Origin: Dehalococcoidia bacterium | GTDB lineage: Bacteria > Chloroflexota > Dehalococcoidia > Lucifugimonadales > UBA3495 | Assembly (NCBI GenBank): GCA_022823105.1 | Contig: JAJDXU010000455.1 | Coordinates: forward strand, 1-18,261 | Reading direction: 5' to 3' | Length of the DNA stretch: 18,261 nucleotides | Shown here: in pieces, positions 7,176 through 13,638 of the stretch | Numbering within the stretch: the stretch's first letter is position 1 | Layout: each line of letters opens with the position of its first letter | Notes under the pieces: model-generated | What the model was told of the DNA's origin: nothing | What the model saw: the letters and a program-made list of their open reading frames with translations, nothing else | The model's database searches: none | Position numbers and translations under genes: made by a program

Positions 7176-7307
7176 GCAGGCGACGGTCGGTGCGGAGGCT
7201 GTAGGTTCGATTTCCGATTTTGTGCAAGCCGCGGTTGAGATTCAATTGCCGCAACGGTCGTCCCCCGGAGCGTGATTTCCTGCAAAAGTCTATTGGCCCG
7301 GCGTTCG

Positions 7308-7337
7308 TGCTAGAATGACTCAAGGCCCCGTCAGGAG
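7308..7337 (+). promoter_or_regulatory. extended -10 promoter and ribosome binding site of the toxin-antitoxin pair
   Basis: TG-C-TAGAAT at 7308-7316 is an extended -10 element with no convincing -35. AGGAG at 7333-7337 lies 8 nt before the GTG start of the antitoxin at 7346 and decides that start. The 170-nt gap after the dehydrogenase gene thus gives the toxin-antitoxin pair, and possibly proS behind it, its own promoter. Confidence 0.5.
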
Positions 7338-7345
7338 ATGGCACG

Positions 7346-7633
7346 GTGGGCAGCATAAACTTGGACGATCTGGACGAAGAATCAGTGGTGCGCCTCCGCG
7401 CGCGAGCTGCGGGCAATGGCCGTACGATCGAAGAGGAAGCGCTGAACGTTCTGCGCATAGCCTTGGACCAGCCGGGTACGCTTCCACAGCCCAAATACAT
7501 GGGAACGGCTATCCACGAGCTTTTCAAGGACCTGGGCATCGACGAAGTCGTCCATCCGCCACGCAGTTCGGGAGAGCCGATAGAGTTTCGATTCAAAAAC
7601 TCCGAAGACGATGGCGACGATTCTGGATACTAA
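7346..7633 (+). CDS. FitA/VapB-like ribbon-helix-helix antitoxin
   Basis: The 95-residue product starts with a ribbon-helix-helix DNA-binding pattern: a short beta strand (SINLDDL), then two helices, EESVVRLRARAAGNG and TIEEEALNVLRIALDQ. This matches the FitA group of antitoxins, where the strand pair binds the operator and the C-terminal tail blocks the toxin active site. Here the tail (about 50-95) ends in a strongly acidic stretch. The GTG start at 7346 is backed by AGGAG 8 nt upstream. The gene overlaps the toxin gene by 23 nt in another frame, as is usual for such pairs. It probably represses its own promoter as a toxin-antitoxin complex, though no clear operator palindrome was found. 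Confidence 0.82.
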   Translation: MGSINLDDLDEESVVRLRARAAGNGRTIEEEALNVLRIALDQPGTLPQPKYMGTAIHELFKDLGIDEVVHPPRSSGEPIEFRFKNSEDDGDDSGY

Positions 7634-8045
7634 CGTCGTATCGGAACTGGTCCAGGAACGCCCGCATCCAGCAGTTTTGAACTGGTGGAATGATCGGGAT
7701 TCCGGCGAGATATTCACTACCGCTATAACAGAGGCGGAAATACGCTTTGGCATCGCCATCATGCCATCTGGACGTCGACGCAATCAGCGCGCCGGAAGAA
7801 TAGATTATATGCTCCGGGTTTTTTTGAACGACCGCATCTTGCCTTTTGACACTTTCGCTGCATGGATATACGCTGACATAGCTGCTCACCGCCGAGCAGT
7901 CGGACTTCATATCGACATCCCCGACGCTCAAATCGCCGCTATCGCCCGCTCTAACGACATGGCAGTAGCCACCCGCAACATTAACGATTTTACGGACTGC
8001 GGCGTGGAACTCATCAACCCCTGGCTGACCGAGGGCCTTTCCTGA
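7611..8045 (+). CDS. vapC: PIN-domain ribonuclease toxin (FitB/VapC type)
   Basis: The 144-residue product is a complete PIN domain. Asp6 in ILDTNVVSE, Glu43 in TEAEIRFGIAIMPSGRRR, Asp105 in IPDAQIAAIARSNDMAVATRN and Asp126 in INDF give the expected acidic, metal-binding active site. The RFGIA-MP-GRRR and PDAQIAAIAR stretches and the CGVELINPW ending are typical of the FitB branch. Such toxins cut RNA; several VapC proteins cut initiator tRNA or rRNA, but the target here is unknown. The gene starts inside the antitoxin gene (23-nt overlap), and its stop lies 3 nt before proS, so toxin and prolyl-tRNA synthetase are probably on one transcript. All catalytic residues are intact, so it should be active unless neutralised. 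Confidence 0.92.
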   Translation: MATILDTNVVSELVQERPHPAVLNWWNDRDSGEIFTTAITEAEIRFGIAIMPSGRRRNQRAGRIDYMLRVFLNDRILPFDTFAAWIYADIAAHRRAVGLHIDIPDAQIAAIARSNDMAVATRNINDFTDCGVELINPWLTEGLS

Positions 8046-8048
8046 CCT

Positions 8049-9752
8049 ATGCGCATATCACGACTGGTTACTCGAACTCTCCGGGATGACCCGCCTGAGG
8101 CGGAGACCGCGAGCCACAGGTTGATGCTGCGGGCAGGATTGATACAGCAGGTGGCTGCCGGCGTTTACGCCTACCTGCCATTGGCGTGGCGGTCGCTGCA
8201 GAAGATCGAACAGATCGTGCGGGAGGAGATGGATGCCGCGGCCGGGCAGGAGTTGCGGATGCCGGCGTTGCAGCCGATGGAGTTGTGGGAGCAAACCGAG
8301 CGAGCGGCGGCGTTCGGGGACAACATGTTCTCGCTGGAGGACCGGCGCGGGCGTCCGCTGGCGCTGGCGCCGACACACGAAGAAGTCGTGACCAACATAG
8401 TGAAGGGGAACGTGCAGAGCTACCGCGACCTGCCGGTGATCCTGTACCAGATGCAGACCAAGTTCCGGGACGAGCCCAGGCCGCGGGCCGGTTTGGTCCG
8501 AGTTCGCGAGTTCACTATGAAGGACGCCTACTCCTTTGACGCTGACGACGCGGGACTTGACGATTCATATCAGGCGATGGCGCAGGCGTACCGGAATGTG
8601 TTCAGCCGGTGCAGCATACCCGTGGTGATGGCGGAGGCGGACAGCGGGGCAATCGGCGGAAAGGACTCTCACGAATTTCTGCTGCCCACCCCTACCGGCG
8701 AGGACACGGTGATCACCTGCCCAAGTTGCGGATACGCGGCCAATGCCGAAAAGGCGGAGGGGGTTTATGCCAGCCTGTTTACGCCCGACCCGCTGCCGCT
8801 GGAAGAGGTGAGCACGCCGGGCATCAAGACGATCGCGGGCCTGGCCGAATACCTGGGCGTGCCGGAAGCGCAGACGTTGAAGGCCGTCTTTTATGCGGCA
8901 GACGGTGAGGTGGTGTTCGCGACCATCCGGGGAGACCTGGACGTGAACGAGGTCAAACTCAAAAACGCGCTGCATTGCAACGAACTGCGGCTCGCGGACG
9001 ACGAGGAAGTAGCGGCCGCCGGGCTGGTCGCGGGATCGGCGTCGGCCATCGGGATCGGCAACATGCGCAGGATCGCGGACCCGTCGATCAGCAACGGCGG
9101 AAACTTCGTGGTGGGCGCGAACAAGGCAGACACGCATTACCGCAACGCCAACTATCCCCGAGATTTCGAGGCCGACGTCATCACCGACATTGCGCTGGTC
9201 CAGCCCGGGCACCGGTGCGCCGGTTGCGGCGCGACGCTAGAGTCCACGCGAGGCGTGGAGGTCGGGCACATCTTCAAGCTTGGGACGTTCTTCAGCGAAG
9301 CGTTGGGCGCCTATTACCTGGACGCCGAAGGAACGCAGCAGCCAATCACGATGGGATGCTATGGCATCGGCGTGAGCCGGATACTGGCGGCAGCGATTGA
9401 GCAGAACCACGACGAGCGGGGTATCGTGTTCCCGCCTCCCATCGCTCCATACCAGGTGTACCTGGTGGGTTTGAACATGTCGGACGAAAGCGTGGCCAAG
9501 GCTGCCGGGGAGTTGTACGACAGTTTATGGGCGGCCGGCATCGAGACGCTGTTCGACGACCGTGAGGACGCTGCGGCGGGGGTCAAGTTCAACGACGCGG
9601 ACCTGATGGGACTGCCGGTGCGACTGGTGGTGAGCCCGCGGAATCTCCGGCAGTCTGCGGTGGAGGTGCGGAGGCGAACCGCCGAGGAAGCGCAGATGGT
9701 CCCGCTGGATGACGTGGTCGCAGCGGTTGGGGAGCTGCTGGGAACGCCTTAA
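8049..9752 (+). CDS. proS: prolyl-tRNA synthetase, bacterial type with editing domain
   Basis: The 567-residue product charges tRNA-Pro with proline. Class II motif 1 lies in SHRLMLRAGLIQQVAAGVYAYL (22-43), motif 2 in the RDEPRPRAGLVRVREF region (140-155), and motif 3 in MGCYGIGVSRILAAAIEQ (435-452). Residues about 240-385 form the YbaK-like insertion domain that removes mischarged alanine; Lys278 in TLKAVFY corresponds to the editing lysine of the E. coli enzyme. Two Cys pairs (224/227 and 390/393) flank the insertion and could bind zinc. An anticodon-binding domain occupies the last 100 residues. ATG at 8049 follows the toxin stop by 3 nt; GAGGG lies 13 nt upstream, a weak site that suggests coupled translation. 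Length is normal for this form. Confidence 0.97.
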   Translation: MRISRLVTRTLRDDPPEAETASHRLMLRAGLIQQVAAGVYAYLPLAWRSLQKIEQIVREEMDAAAGQELRMPALQPMELWEQTERAAAFGDNMFSLEDRRGRPLALAPTHEEVVTNIVKGNVQSYRDLPVILYQMQTKFRDEPRPRAGLVRVREFTMKDAYSFDADDAGLDDSYQAMAQAYRNVFSRCSIPVVMAEADSGAIGGKDSHEFLLPTPTGEDTVITCPSCGYAANAEKAEGVYASLFTPDPLPLEEVSTPGIKTIAGLAEYLGVPEAQTLKAVFYAADGEVVFATIRGDLDVNEVKLKNALHCNELRLADDEEVAAAGLVAGSASAIGIGNMRRIADPSISNGGNFVVGANKADTHYRNANYPRDFEADVITDIALVQPGHRCAGCGATLESTRGVEVGHIFKLGTFFSEALGAYYLDAEGTQQPITMGCYGIGVSRILAAAIEQNHDERGIVFPPPIAPYQVYLVGLNMSDESVAKAAGELYDSLWAAGIETLFDDREDAAAGVKFNDADLMGLPVRLVVSPRNLRQSAVEVRRRTAEEAQMVPLDDVVAAVGELLGTP

Positions 9753-9754
9753 CC

Positions 9755-10195
9755 TTGCCTTCCGAGTCGCCGGGACTGCGCCCCCTCACTCTGTGGGAGC
9801 GGGGATTCACCACGATATACGGGGGCTTCCCCAGCGGGTTGGTGCAAATGGCCCTGCGCGGGCTATTTGCCGTCCTGAGCGGGCCGGACCTGTCATGGTG
9901 GCAACTCATACTGTACATCGTGGGGTTTGAGTCTTTCGCTGGCTTGGATATTGACATCTGGATCGTTGATGACGTGGGCCTCGCTCATACCCTCGGGGCA
10001 GGCATGTACGGCCTGTTCTATTTCAACTGGGGACGTTCGCTGGGGCACCTGGTGGCGGGGGCGCACATCGTGGACGCGACGACAGGTCGGCGGATGCGCA
10101 CCTGGCAGAAAGCTGCGCGCGGCGGGCTCCATATCATCGTTGCGTATCCCCTGTTCTGGCTCATTTTGCAATTGGTGTCGGTGGCCTGGTATTGA
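9755..10195 (+). pseudogene. RDD-like membrane protein, 5' part of a probably frameshifted gene
   Basis: The frame starts at TTG 9755, 2 nt after the proS stop, with GGGAA about 10 nt upstream, and encodes 146 residues to TGA at 10195. It has hydrophobic segments near residues 25-55, 75-100 and 125-145. The stretch WGRSLGHLVAGAHIVDATTGRRMRTWQKAARG resembles the RDD family core, which normally continues through another membrane segment to an RRxLHDLxAGTVVV-like end. That end is missing in this frame but present in the next one (see 10165-10350). The product would be a small inner-membrane protein; RDD family functions are mostly unknown, with transport suggested for some. A single-base deletion, sequencing error or rare frameshift would explain the split. 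If intact it would be about 198 residues. Confidence 0.65.
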
Positions 10196-10350
10196 TCGAC
10201 CGGGAACGGCGACGCTCACTCTACGACCTTGCGGCCCATACCGTGGTCATCGTAGGTGAACCGACCGAGGAAGAGCCCGAAACCGCCCGCCAACCCGGCT
10301 GGCTGGAAGGACTGCTGGGGCGGTTGACCGGCCGCGATCCAACCGGTTGA
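10165..10350 (+). pseudogene. C-terminal part of the RDD-like gene in a shifted frame
   Basis: In the frame shifted by one base, codons from 10165 onward read FAIGVGGLVLIDRERRRSL, then YDLAAHTVVIVGEPTEEE, closing with a Trp-Leu-rich tail and TGA at 10348-10350. The IDRERRRSLYDLAAHTVV stretch is the typical RDD-family ending. Adding one T to the TTTT run at 10164-10167 would join it smoothly to the upstream frame through a continuous hydrophobic helix. Alternatively, a TTG at 10192 overlaps the upstream TGA and could restart translation. Whether the break is biological or an assembly error cannot be told from the window. Confidence 0.6.
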
Positions 10351-10379
10351 TTCACCGGTCGGGGGCGCTGGGACCCCCG
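10342..10379 (+). terminator. two hairpins after the RDD-like gene
   Basis: ACCGGT at 10342-10347 pairs with ACCGGT at 10354-10359 (6-nt loop), and CGGGGG at 10360-10365 pairs with CCCCCG at 10374-10379 (8-nt loop). They lie just after the shifted RDD stop, between convergent genes. Neither is followed by a T-run, so they are possible but atypical terminators. The rest of 10380-10594 shows no supported gene. Confidence 0.35.
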
Positions 10380-10594
10380 TAGCGCGCCGACAGGCAAGCC
10401 CGGCCACCGGACGTGATGACTCTGACGCATGCGCTTTCCGTGATTCAGGGGCCGCGGCCGCAGGGATCACCCCCGCCGCCTCGTCGATTATGGATGCCGC
10501 GCAGGGATTATTTTCGCGCCCTCTCCAATGACGTTGCGGTGGAGACCGGGCGCCCGCGATGCGGTATTGGATCCGAAGGGGGCTCTCGGCCGCC

Positions 10595-11632
10595 TCAGGG
10601 TTGCAGCAGTAGCTTGCCGAAGAAGTTGGTGGCCTCCATGGCGCGGTGAGCCTCGGCGGCCTGGGCCAACGGGTAGGTGTGGTGGATGGCAGGCTTGATG
10701 ACGCCCCGGTTGAGGCTGGTGACGATCTGGCGCATGTCCTCACGTGAGCCCATGTAACCGCCGTAGATTTCGATCTGGCGGCTGAACAGGAGGCCAAGGT
10801 GCAACTCGGCGCGAAGTCCGCTGGTAGCGCCACAGATGCAGTAGCGGCCGCCGGCGCGCAGGGATCGGAACCCGTGGGACCACACGTCCGCGCCCACGTG
10901 ATCTACCAGCAGGTCAACGCCGGCGCCGCCGGTGATTTCGCGGACGCGCTGGGAGATGTCCTCCTCGTTGTAGTTGATGACGTGGTCTGCGCCGAGTTGC
11001 CGTGCCTGTTCGGCCTTTTCAGGCGTGCTGGTGGTGGCGATCACGGTTGCGCCGACTACGTTTTTGAACACCTGGATGGCGGCGGCGCCCACGCCGGCCG
11101 ATGCCGAGAACACCAGGGCGGTTTCCCAGGGCTGCAGGGCGGCGCGGCGCACGGCCATGTTCCACACCGGCAGGTAGGTGGTGGGAATGGCGGCGGCATC
11201 TTCGAAAGACACGTCGGCTTCGAGGCGGTGGGCGTTGACCTCGGGCACGACAACGAGCTCCGCATAGCTGCCGTCCAGGGCGGTGCCGAGAAAACGCGAG
11301 CGGCGGCACAGGTCGTCGCGTCCTGACCCGCACCACTGGCATACGCCGCAACTGAGGCGAGGATTCACAACCACGCGGTCGCCGACCGACAGGCTGGAGA
11401 CGTTGGAGCCGGCAGCGACGACCTCGCCTGCGGTGTCGCCGCCGAGGATCAGCGGGGGCGGAAATTCGCGTTCGAGGCCGCGCTGGCCTTCGCGGGTGAA
11501 AATATCCAGGCGATTGAGAGCGCTGGCGCCGACGCGGATGACTACGTCACCCGGCCCGGGAGATGGGTCGGGGCGGTCCCCGTACTGCAGGACATCCACG
11601 TCGCCGTGGGCTTCGATGTAGACGGCTTTCAT
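10595..11632 (-). CDS. zinc-binding medium-chain dehydrogenase/reductase, quinone-reductase-like
   Basis: The 345-residue product is a medium-chain dehydrogenase/reductase: a GroES-like N-terminal domain, then a Rossmann domain with FSASAGVGAAAIQ at about 175-187 for NAD(P)H binding. Cys95, Cys98, Cys101 and Cys109 form the structural zinc lobe. The catalytic zinc ligands are absent: the usual Cys position reads ASALNRLDI, and the usual GHE reads GGDTAGEV. That pattern fits quinone reductase or acryloyl-CoA reductase-like enzymes that reduce double bonds rather than alcohol dehydrogenases; the substrate is unknown. ATG at 11632 is chosen because homology starts at MKAVYIEAHGD; the frame stays open upstream to 11902, but that part is out-of-frame shadow of the next gene. 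GAGGAG overlapping the stop of the upstream small zinc protein gene lies 12 nt before it, suggesting coupling. Confidence 0.93.
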   Translation of the reverse strand: MKAVYIEAHGDVDVLQYGDRPDPSPGPGDVVIRVGASALNRLDIFTREGQRGLEREFPPPLILGGDTAGEVVAAGSNVSSLSVGDRVVVNPRLSCGVCQWCGSGRDDLCRRSRFLGTALDGSYAELVVVPEVNAHRLEADVSFEDAAAIPTTYLPVWNMAVRRAALQPWETALVFSASAGVGAAAIQVFKNVVGATVIATTSTPEKAEQARQLGADHVINYNEEDISQRVREITGGAGVDLLVDHVGADVWSHGFRSLRAGGRYCICGATSGLRAELHLGLLFSRQIEIYGGYMGSREDMRQIVTSLNRGVIKPAIHHTYPLAQAAEAHRAMEATNFFGKLLLQP

Positions 11633-11648
11633 CGGTGGTTGTTGCTCC

Positions 11649-11882
11649 TCAATTTTGGCTGGGTGGTCTGCGATTGTCGTAACAGTCGCGGCAAAGGAAA
11701 ACGACGGCCAAGGTCTCGTCGTGGCTGGCGACCCGCCCGCACCGGGGCGAATCGTTGTCGGGAAGCCAGGGCTGATGGAAAGGTCCCCCGCACATCTGGC
11801 AGGTGGAGCGATGGGGGCCGTCCAGCTCTTCGTTGCAGACGACGCAATATACGGGGCCTGGAATCTGAAATGCGGTTGCCAC
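11649..11882 (-). CDS. small RING-like zinc-binding protein
   Basis: The 77-residue product contains eight evenly arranged potential metal ligands: Cys13-x2-Cys16, Cys28-x2-Cys31, His36, Cys48, His54 and Cys64-x2-Cys67. The order of paired and single ligands suggests two zinc ions in a RING/cross-brace-like or double zinc-ribbon fold. I do not recognise a named family. GTG at 11882 has GAGGT 6 nt upstream, a good ribosome binding site. Its stop overlaps the ribosome binding site of the dehydrogenase gene, 16 nt away, so the two are probably translated together; cca ends 62 nt upstream. The protein has no signal peptide or membrane segment. It may be an RNA-, DNA- or protein-binding adaptor. 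The conserved ligand pattern and start signal make it a likely real gene rather than a shadow of the longer dehydrogenase frame. Confidence 0.75.
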   Translation of the reverse strand: MATAFQIPGPVYCVVCNEELDGPHRSTCQMCGGPFHQPWLPDNDSPRCGRVASHDETLAVVFLCRDCYDNRRPPSQN

Positions 11883-11944
11883 TTCACTACCTCACAGTGC
11901 AATCGACCTATGTGATTGCCTTGGAATGTATGATTGCAATTGGA

Positions 11945-13183
11945 TCAATTTGACGCGGATGACCATTGGCGCGCCAGGTCCTCCTCGTCCTGGCGAGTTT
12001 GAGTTATTCCATCGAGCCGCGCTTTGCGGAGGGCGCGCAACGTCTCGCCAATGGCGGGGCCGGGCGCGACGCCGAGCTCGAGAAGGTCCGTGCCGCGCAG
12101 AATAGGCGCGACGCTCCACCATGTTTCCAGATATCTCCGGATGTATGCGGCGGTTGAGCCGGATCCGAGCATTCTCGCGGCGGCAAGGGTTTCGGGCGCA
12201 AGGCCGTCCAACAACGCGCAAACGCGGGACGGCGAGAGGTTTGGTTCGTCGAGTTGAGGCAGCCTCCCCACCAGCCGGGCGGTATCGGCAATGACGCGCG
12301 ACCACTCGGCCGGAGCATTGATGCGGGCGGCGAAAGCCGTGGACTGGCTGGCAGAGAGGGGCCACACCAGGAGGGCGAGCCAAAACAGGGGTTCCGGCGA
12401 ATCCTTACCGGCCGCAGCCGGAATATGCCCGACAGAAAGGGCCGGGTGCAGGGCAGTCAGAACTCCCAGCTCATCGGCCTGGCGTAATGCGGGGAGAGGG
12501 TTGCTCTCCCGGGATAGACGGTCCAATTCGTGGCGCAGGCGATCGCCGGAGACGGTGGACAGTGCGCTTGCGTCCAATGCCGCTTTGAGCTCGGTTCGAG
12601 TGTCGCCGGCGAGTTGGAAATCCAAACGCGCGGCGTAGCGGATGGCGCGGATGATGCGGGTGGGGTCGTCGCGGAAACTTGCCGGATGCAGGATGCGGAT
12701 TACGCGATCCCGAAGATCCGATCGTCCGCCGTGGGGGTCCAGCGGCGTGGCGGTATCGCCGGTAAGCGGCAGCGCCATAGCGTTGACGGTGAAATCGCGG
12801 CGGGCGAGGTCGTCGAATATGTCGCCGGCTTGGACATCGGGCAGTGCGCCCGGAGTTCGATAGGTCTCCCGGCGGGCGGTCACCAGGTCAACAGCAACGC
12901 CCTGCACTGCGACGGTAGCAGTTCCAAACCTCGGATGCACCGTGAGGCGGCCGCCGGTGGACTCAGCAAGACGGGCTGCCAGCGCCGGAGCATTGCCGAC
13001 AACAGAGATGTCGAGGTCGTTGACCGGCAGGTCCAGGAGGTGGTCGCGGACTGGTCCACCGACGAGATAAGCGGAAACCCCGGATTTGCCGGCCAATGCT
13101 TGAACTTGGCAGAGCAAGTCGGCCAGCCTGGGGTCAGCGTTCAAAAAAATACCGACGGGAGACGCGTCGGGGGCAGTCAACAT
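11945..13183 (-). CDS. cca: CCA tRNA nucleotidyltransferase/poly(A) polymerase family protein
   Basis: The 412-residue product is a class II nucleotidyltransferase. The head domain shows LVGGPVRDHLL, the metal-binding pair in NDLDISVVG, and the flexible-loop region RRETYRTPGALPD with ARRDFTVNAMAL. The neck follows with FRDDPTRIIRAIRYAARLDF and the nucleotide-binding DRLRHELDRL segment. The remaining 200 residues are helical body and tail. It adds or repairs the 3' CCA of tRNAs; A-adding or CC-adding variants and poly(A) polymerases share the same motifs and cannot be excluded. No HD phosphohydrolase domain is visible. The frame is open up to TTG 13243, but a sigma70-type promoter spans 13215-13243, so ATG 13183 is the better start. 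It is probably cotranscribed with the two genes downstream. Confidence 0.93.
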   Translation of the reverse strand: MLTAPDASPVGIFLNADPRLADLLCQVQALAGKSGVSAYLVGGPVRDHLLDLPVNDLDISVVGNAPALAARLAESTGGRLTVHPRFGTATVAVQGVAVDLVTARRETYRTPGALPDVQAGDIFDDLARRDFTVNAMALPLTGDTATPLDPHGGRSDLRDRVIRILHPASFRDDPTRIIRAIRYAARLDFQLAGDTRTELKAALDASALSTVSGDRLRHELDRLSRESNPLPALRQADELGVLTALHPALSVGHIPAAAGKDSPEPLFWLALLVWPLSASQSTAFAARINAPAEWSRVIADTARLVGRLPQLDEPNLSPSRVCALLDGLAPETLAAARMLGSGSTAAYIRRYLETWWSVAPILRGTDLLELGVAPGPAIGETLRALRKARLDGITQTRQDEEDLARQWSSASN

Positions 13184-13214
13184 CGCAGATCGAAATGGGT
13201 TGCGGGTTGGCAAA

Positions 13215-13243
13215 AGTTTAGCACCCGGAGCCCGGCGCGACAA
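13215..13243 (-). promoter_or_regulatory. sigma70-type promoter for cca
   Basis: On the minus strand TTGTCG (13243-13238) and TAAACT (13220-13215) are separated by 17 nt, four of six consensus bases each. Transcription would start near 13208, about 25 nt before ATG 13183. This argues against the TTG at 13243 as start codon. Confidence 0.45.
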
Positions 13244-13357
13244 GCCGGGATGGACTCTCCACCGCCACTCAGTCTGCGGCGGAGAATCGTCAGAATCAAG
13301 GCTTTGTAGATATGCAGATTGGTGCTATTGGGGTCATGTTGTGATGGAATCCTCCGC

Positions 13358-13386
13358 ATCCCGCCAAATCTAAGATCCCGCAAATC
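13358..13386. repeat. short near-tandem ATCCCGC(C)AAATC repeat
   Basis: ATCCCGCCAAATC at 13358-13370 is followed by ATCCCGCAAATC at 13375-13386 and a further partial ATCCCG. This kind of short degenerate tandem is common in bacterial intergenic DNA. It lies in the 455-bp divergent gap between cca and the dehydrogenase gene (13184-13638), which otherwise holds two promoters and one stem-loop and no supported gene. Confidence 0.4.
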
Positions 13387-13497
13387 CCGAATATGGCGAA
13401 CAAATAAAGCGACACGCAAGAGGGCCACGCATCAGGGGATGAACTTTCCTGAGGCGCCTGTATTTTTGAGCCGGCCAATATTCCTCTCCGCCTTGGA

Positions 13498-13536
13498 CCC
13501 GCGTTACGTCGACGGCGGAGCGTTTCGTAACGCGGG
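13498..13536. repeat. perfect 11-bp inverted repeat upstream of the beta-hydroxyacid dehydrogenase
   Basis: CCCGCGTTACG at 13498-13508 is the exact reverse complement of CGTAACGCGGG at 13526-13536, with a 17-nt spacer. Its right arm ends 25 nt before the predicted -35 box at 13562. It could be a binding site for a dimeric regulator or a stem-loop; there is no T-run, so terminator use is unlikely. Confidence 0.55.
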
Positions 13537-13561
13537 ACGAACTGGGCGTCAGCGCAAGTTT

Positions 13562-13590
13562 ATGACAGGGATTTGGAGCGTCGGTATACT
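13562..13590 (+). promoter_or_regulatory. sigma70-type promoter for the dehydrogenase-CAP genes
   Basis: ATGACA (13562-13567) and TATACT (13585-13590) are 17 nt apart, five of six consensus bases each. Transcription would start near 13597. This rules out the TTG at 13573 and disfavours ATG 13603 as starts of the dehydrogenase, leaving ATG 13639 with a leader of about 42 nt. Confidence 0.6.
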
Positions 13591-13638
13591 GGCAAGTGCA
13601 TTATGGCCGAGGCCGACTTGAATGGAGCGAAACAAGTT

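Noticed and set aside
7200..7220. GGTTCGATTTCC, resembling a tRNA T-arm
   Set aside because: No matching acceptor, D-arm or anticodon stem can be built around it.
10216..10833. 205-codon minus-strand frame over the end of the dehydrogenase and the RDD tail
   Set aside because: It overlaps the supported dehydrogenase in another frame and the shifted RDD tail on the other strand; its Ser/Pro/Arg-rich sequence has no domain.
13177..13428. 83-codon minus-strand frame in the divergent gap upstream of cca
   Set aside because: It runs through the short tandem repeat and the cca promoter; its IRDLRDLRFG-type sequence is the translation of degenerate repeats.
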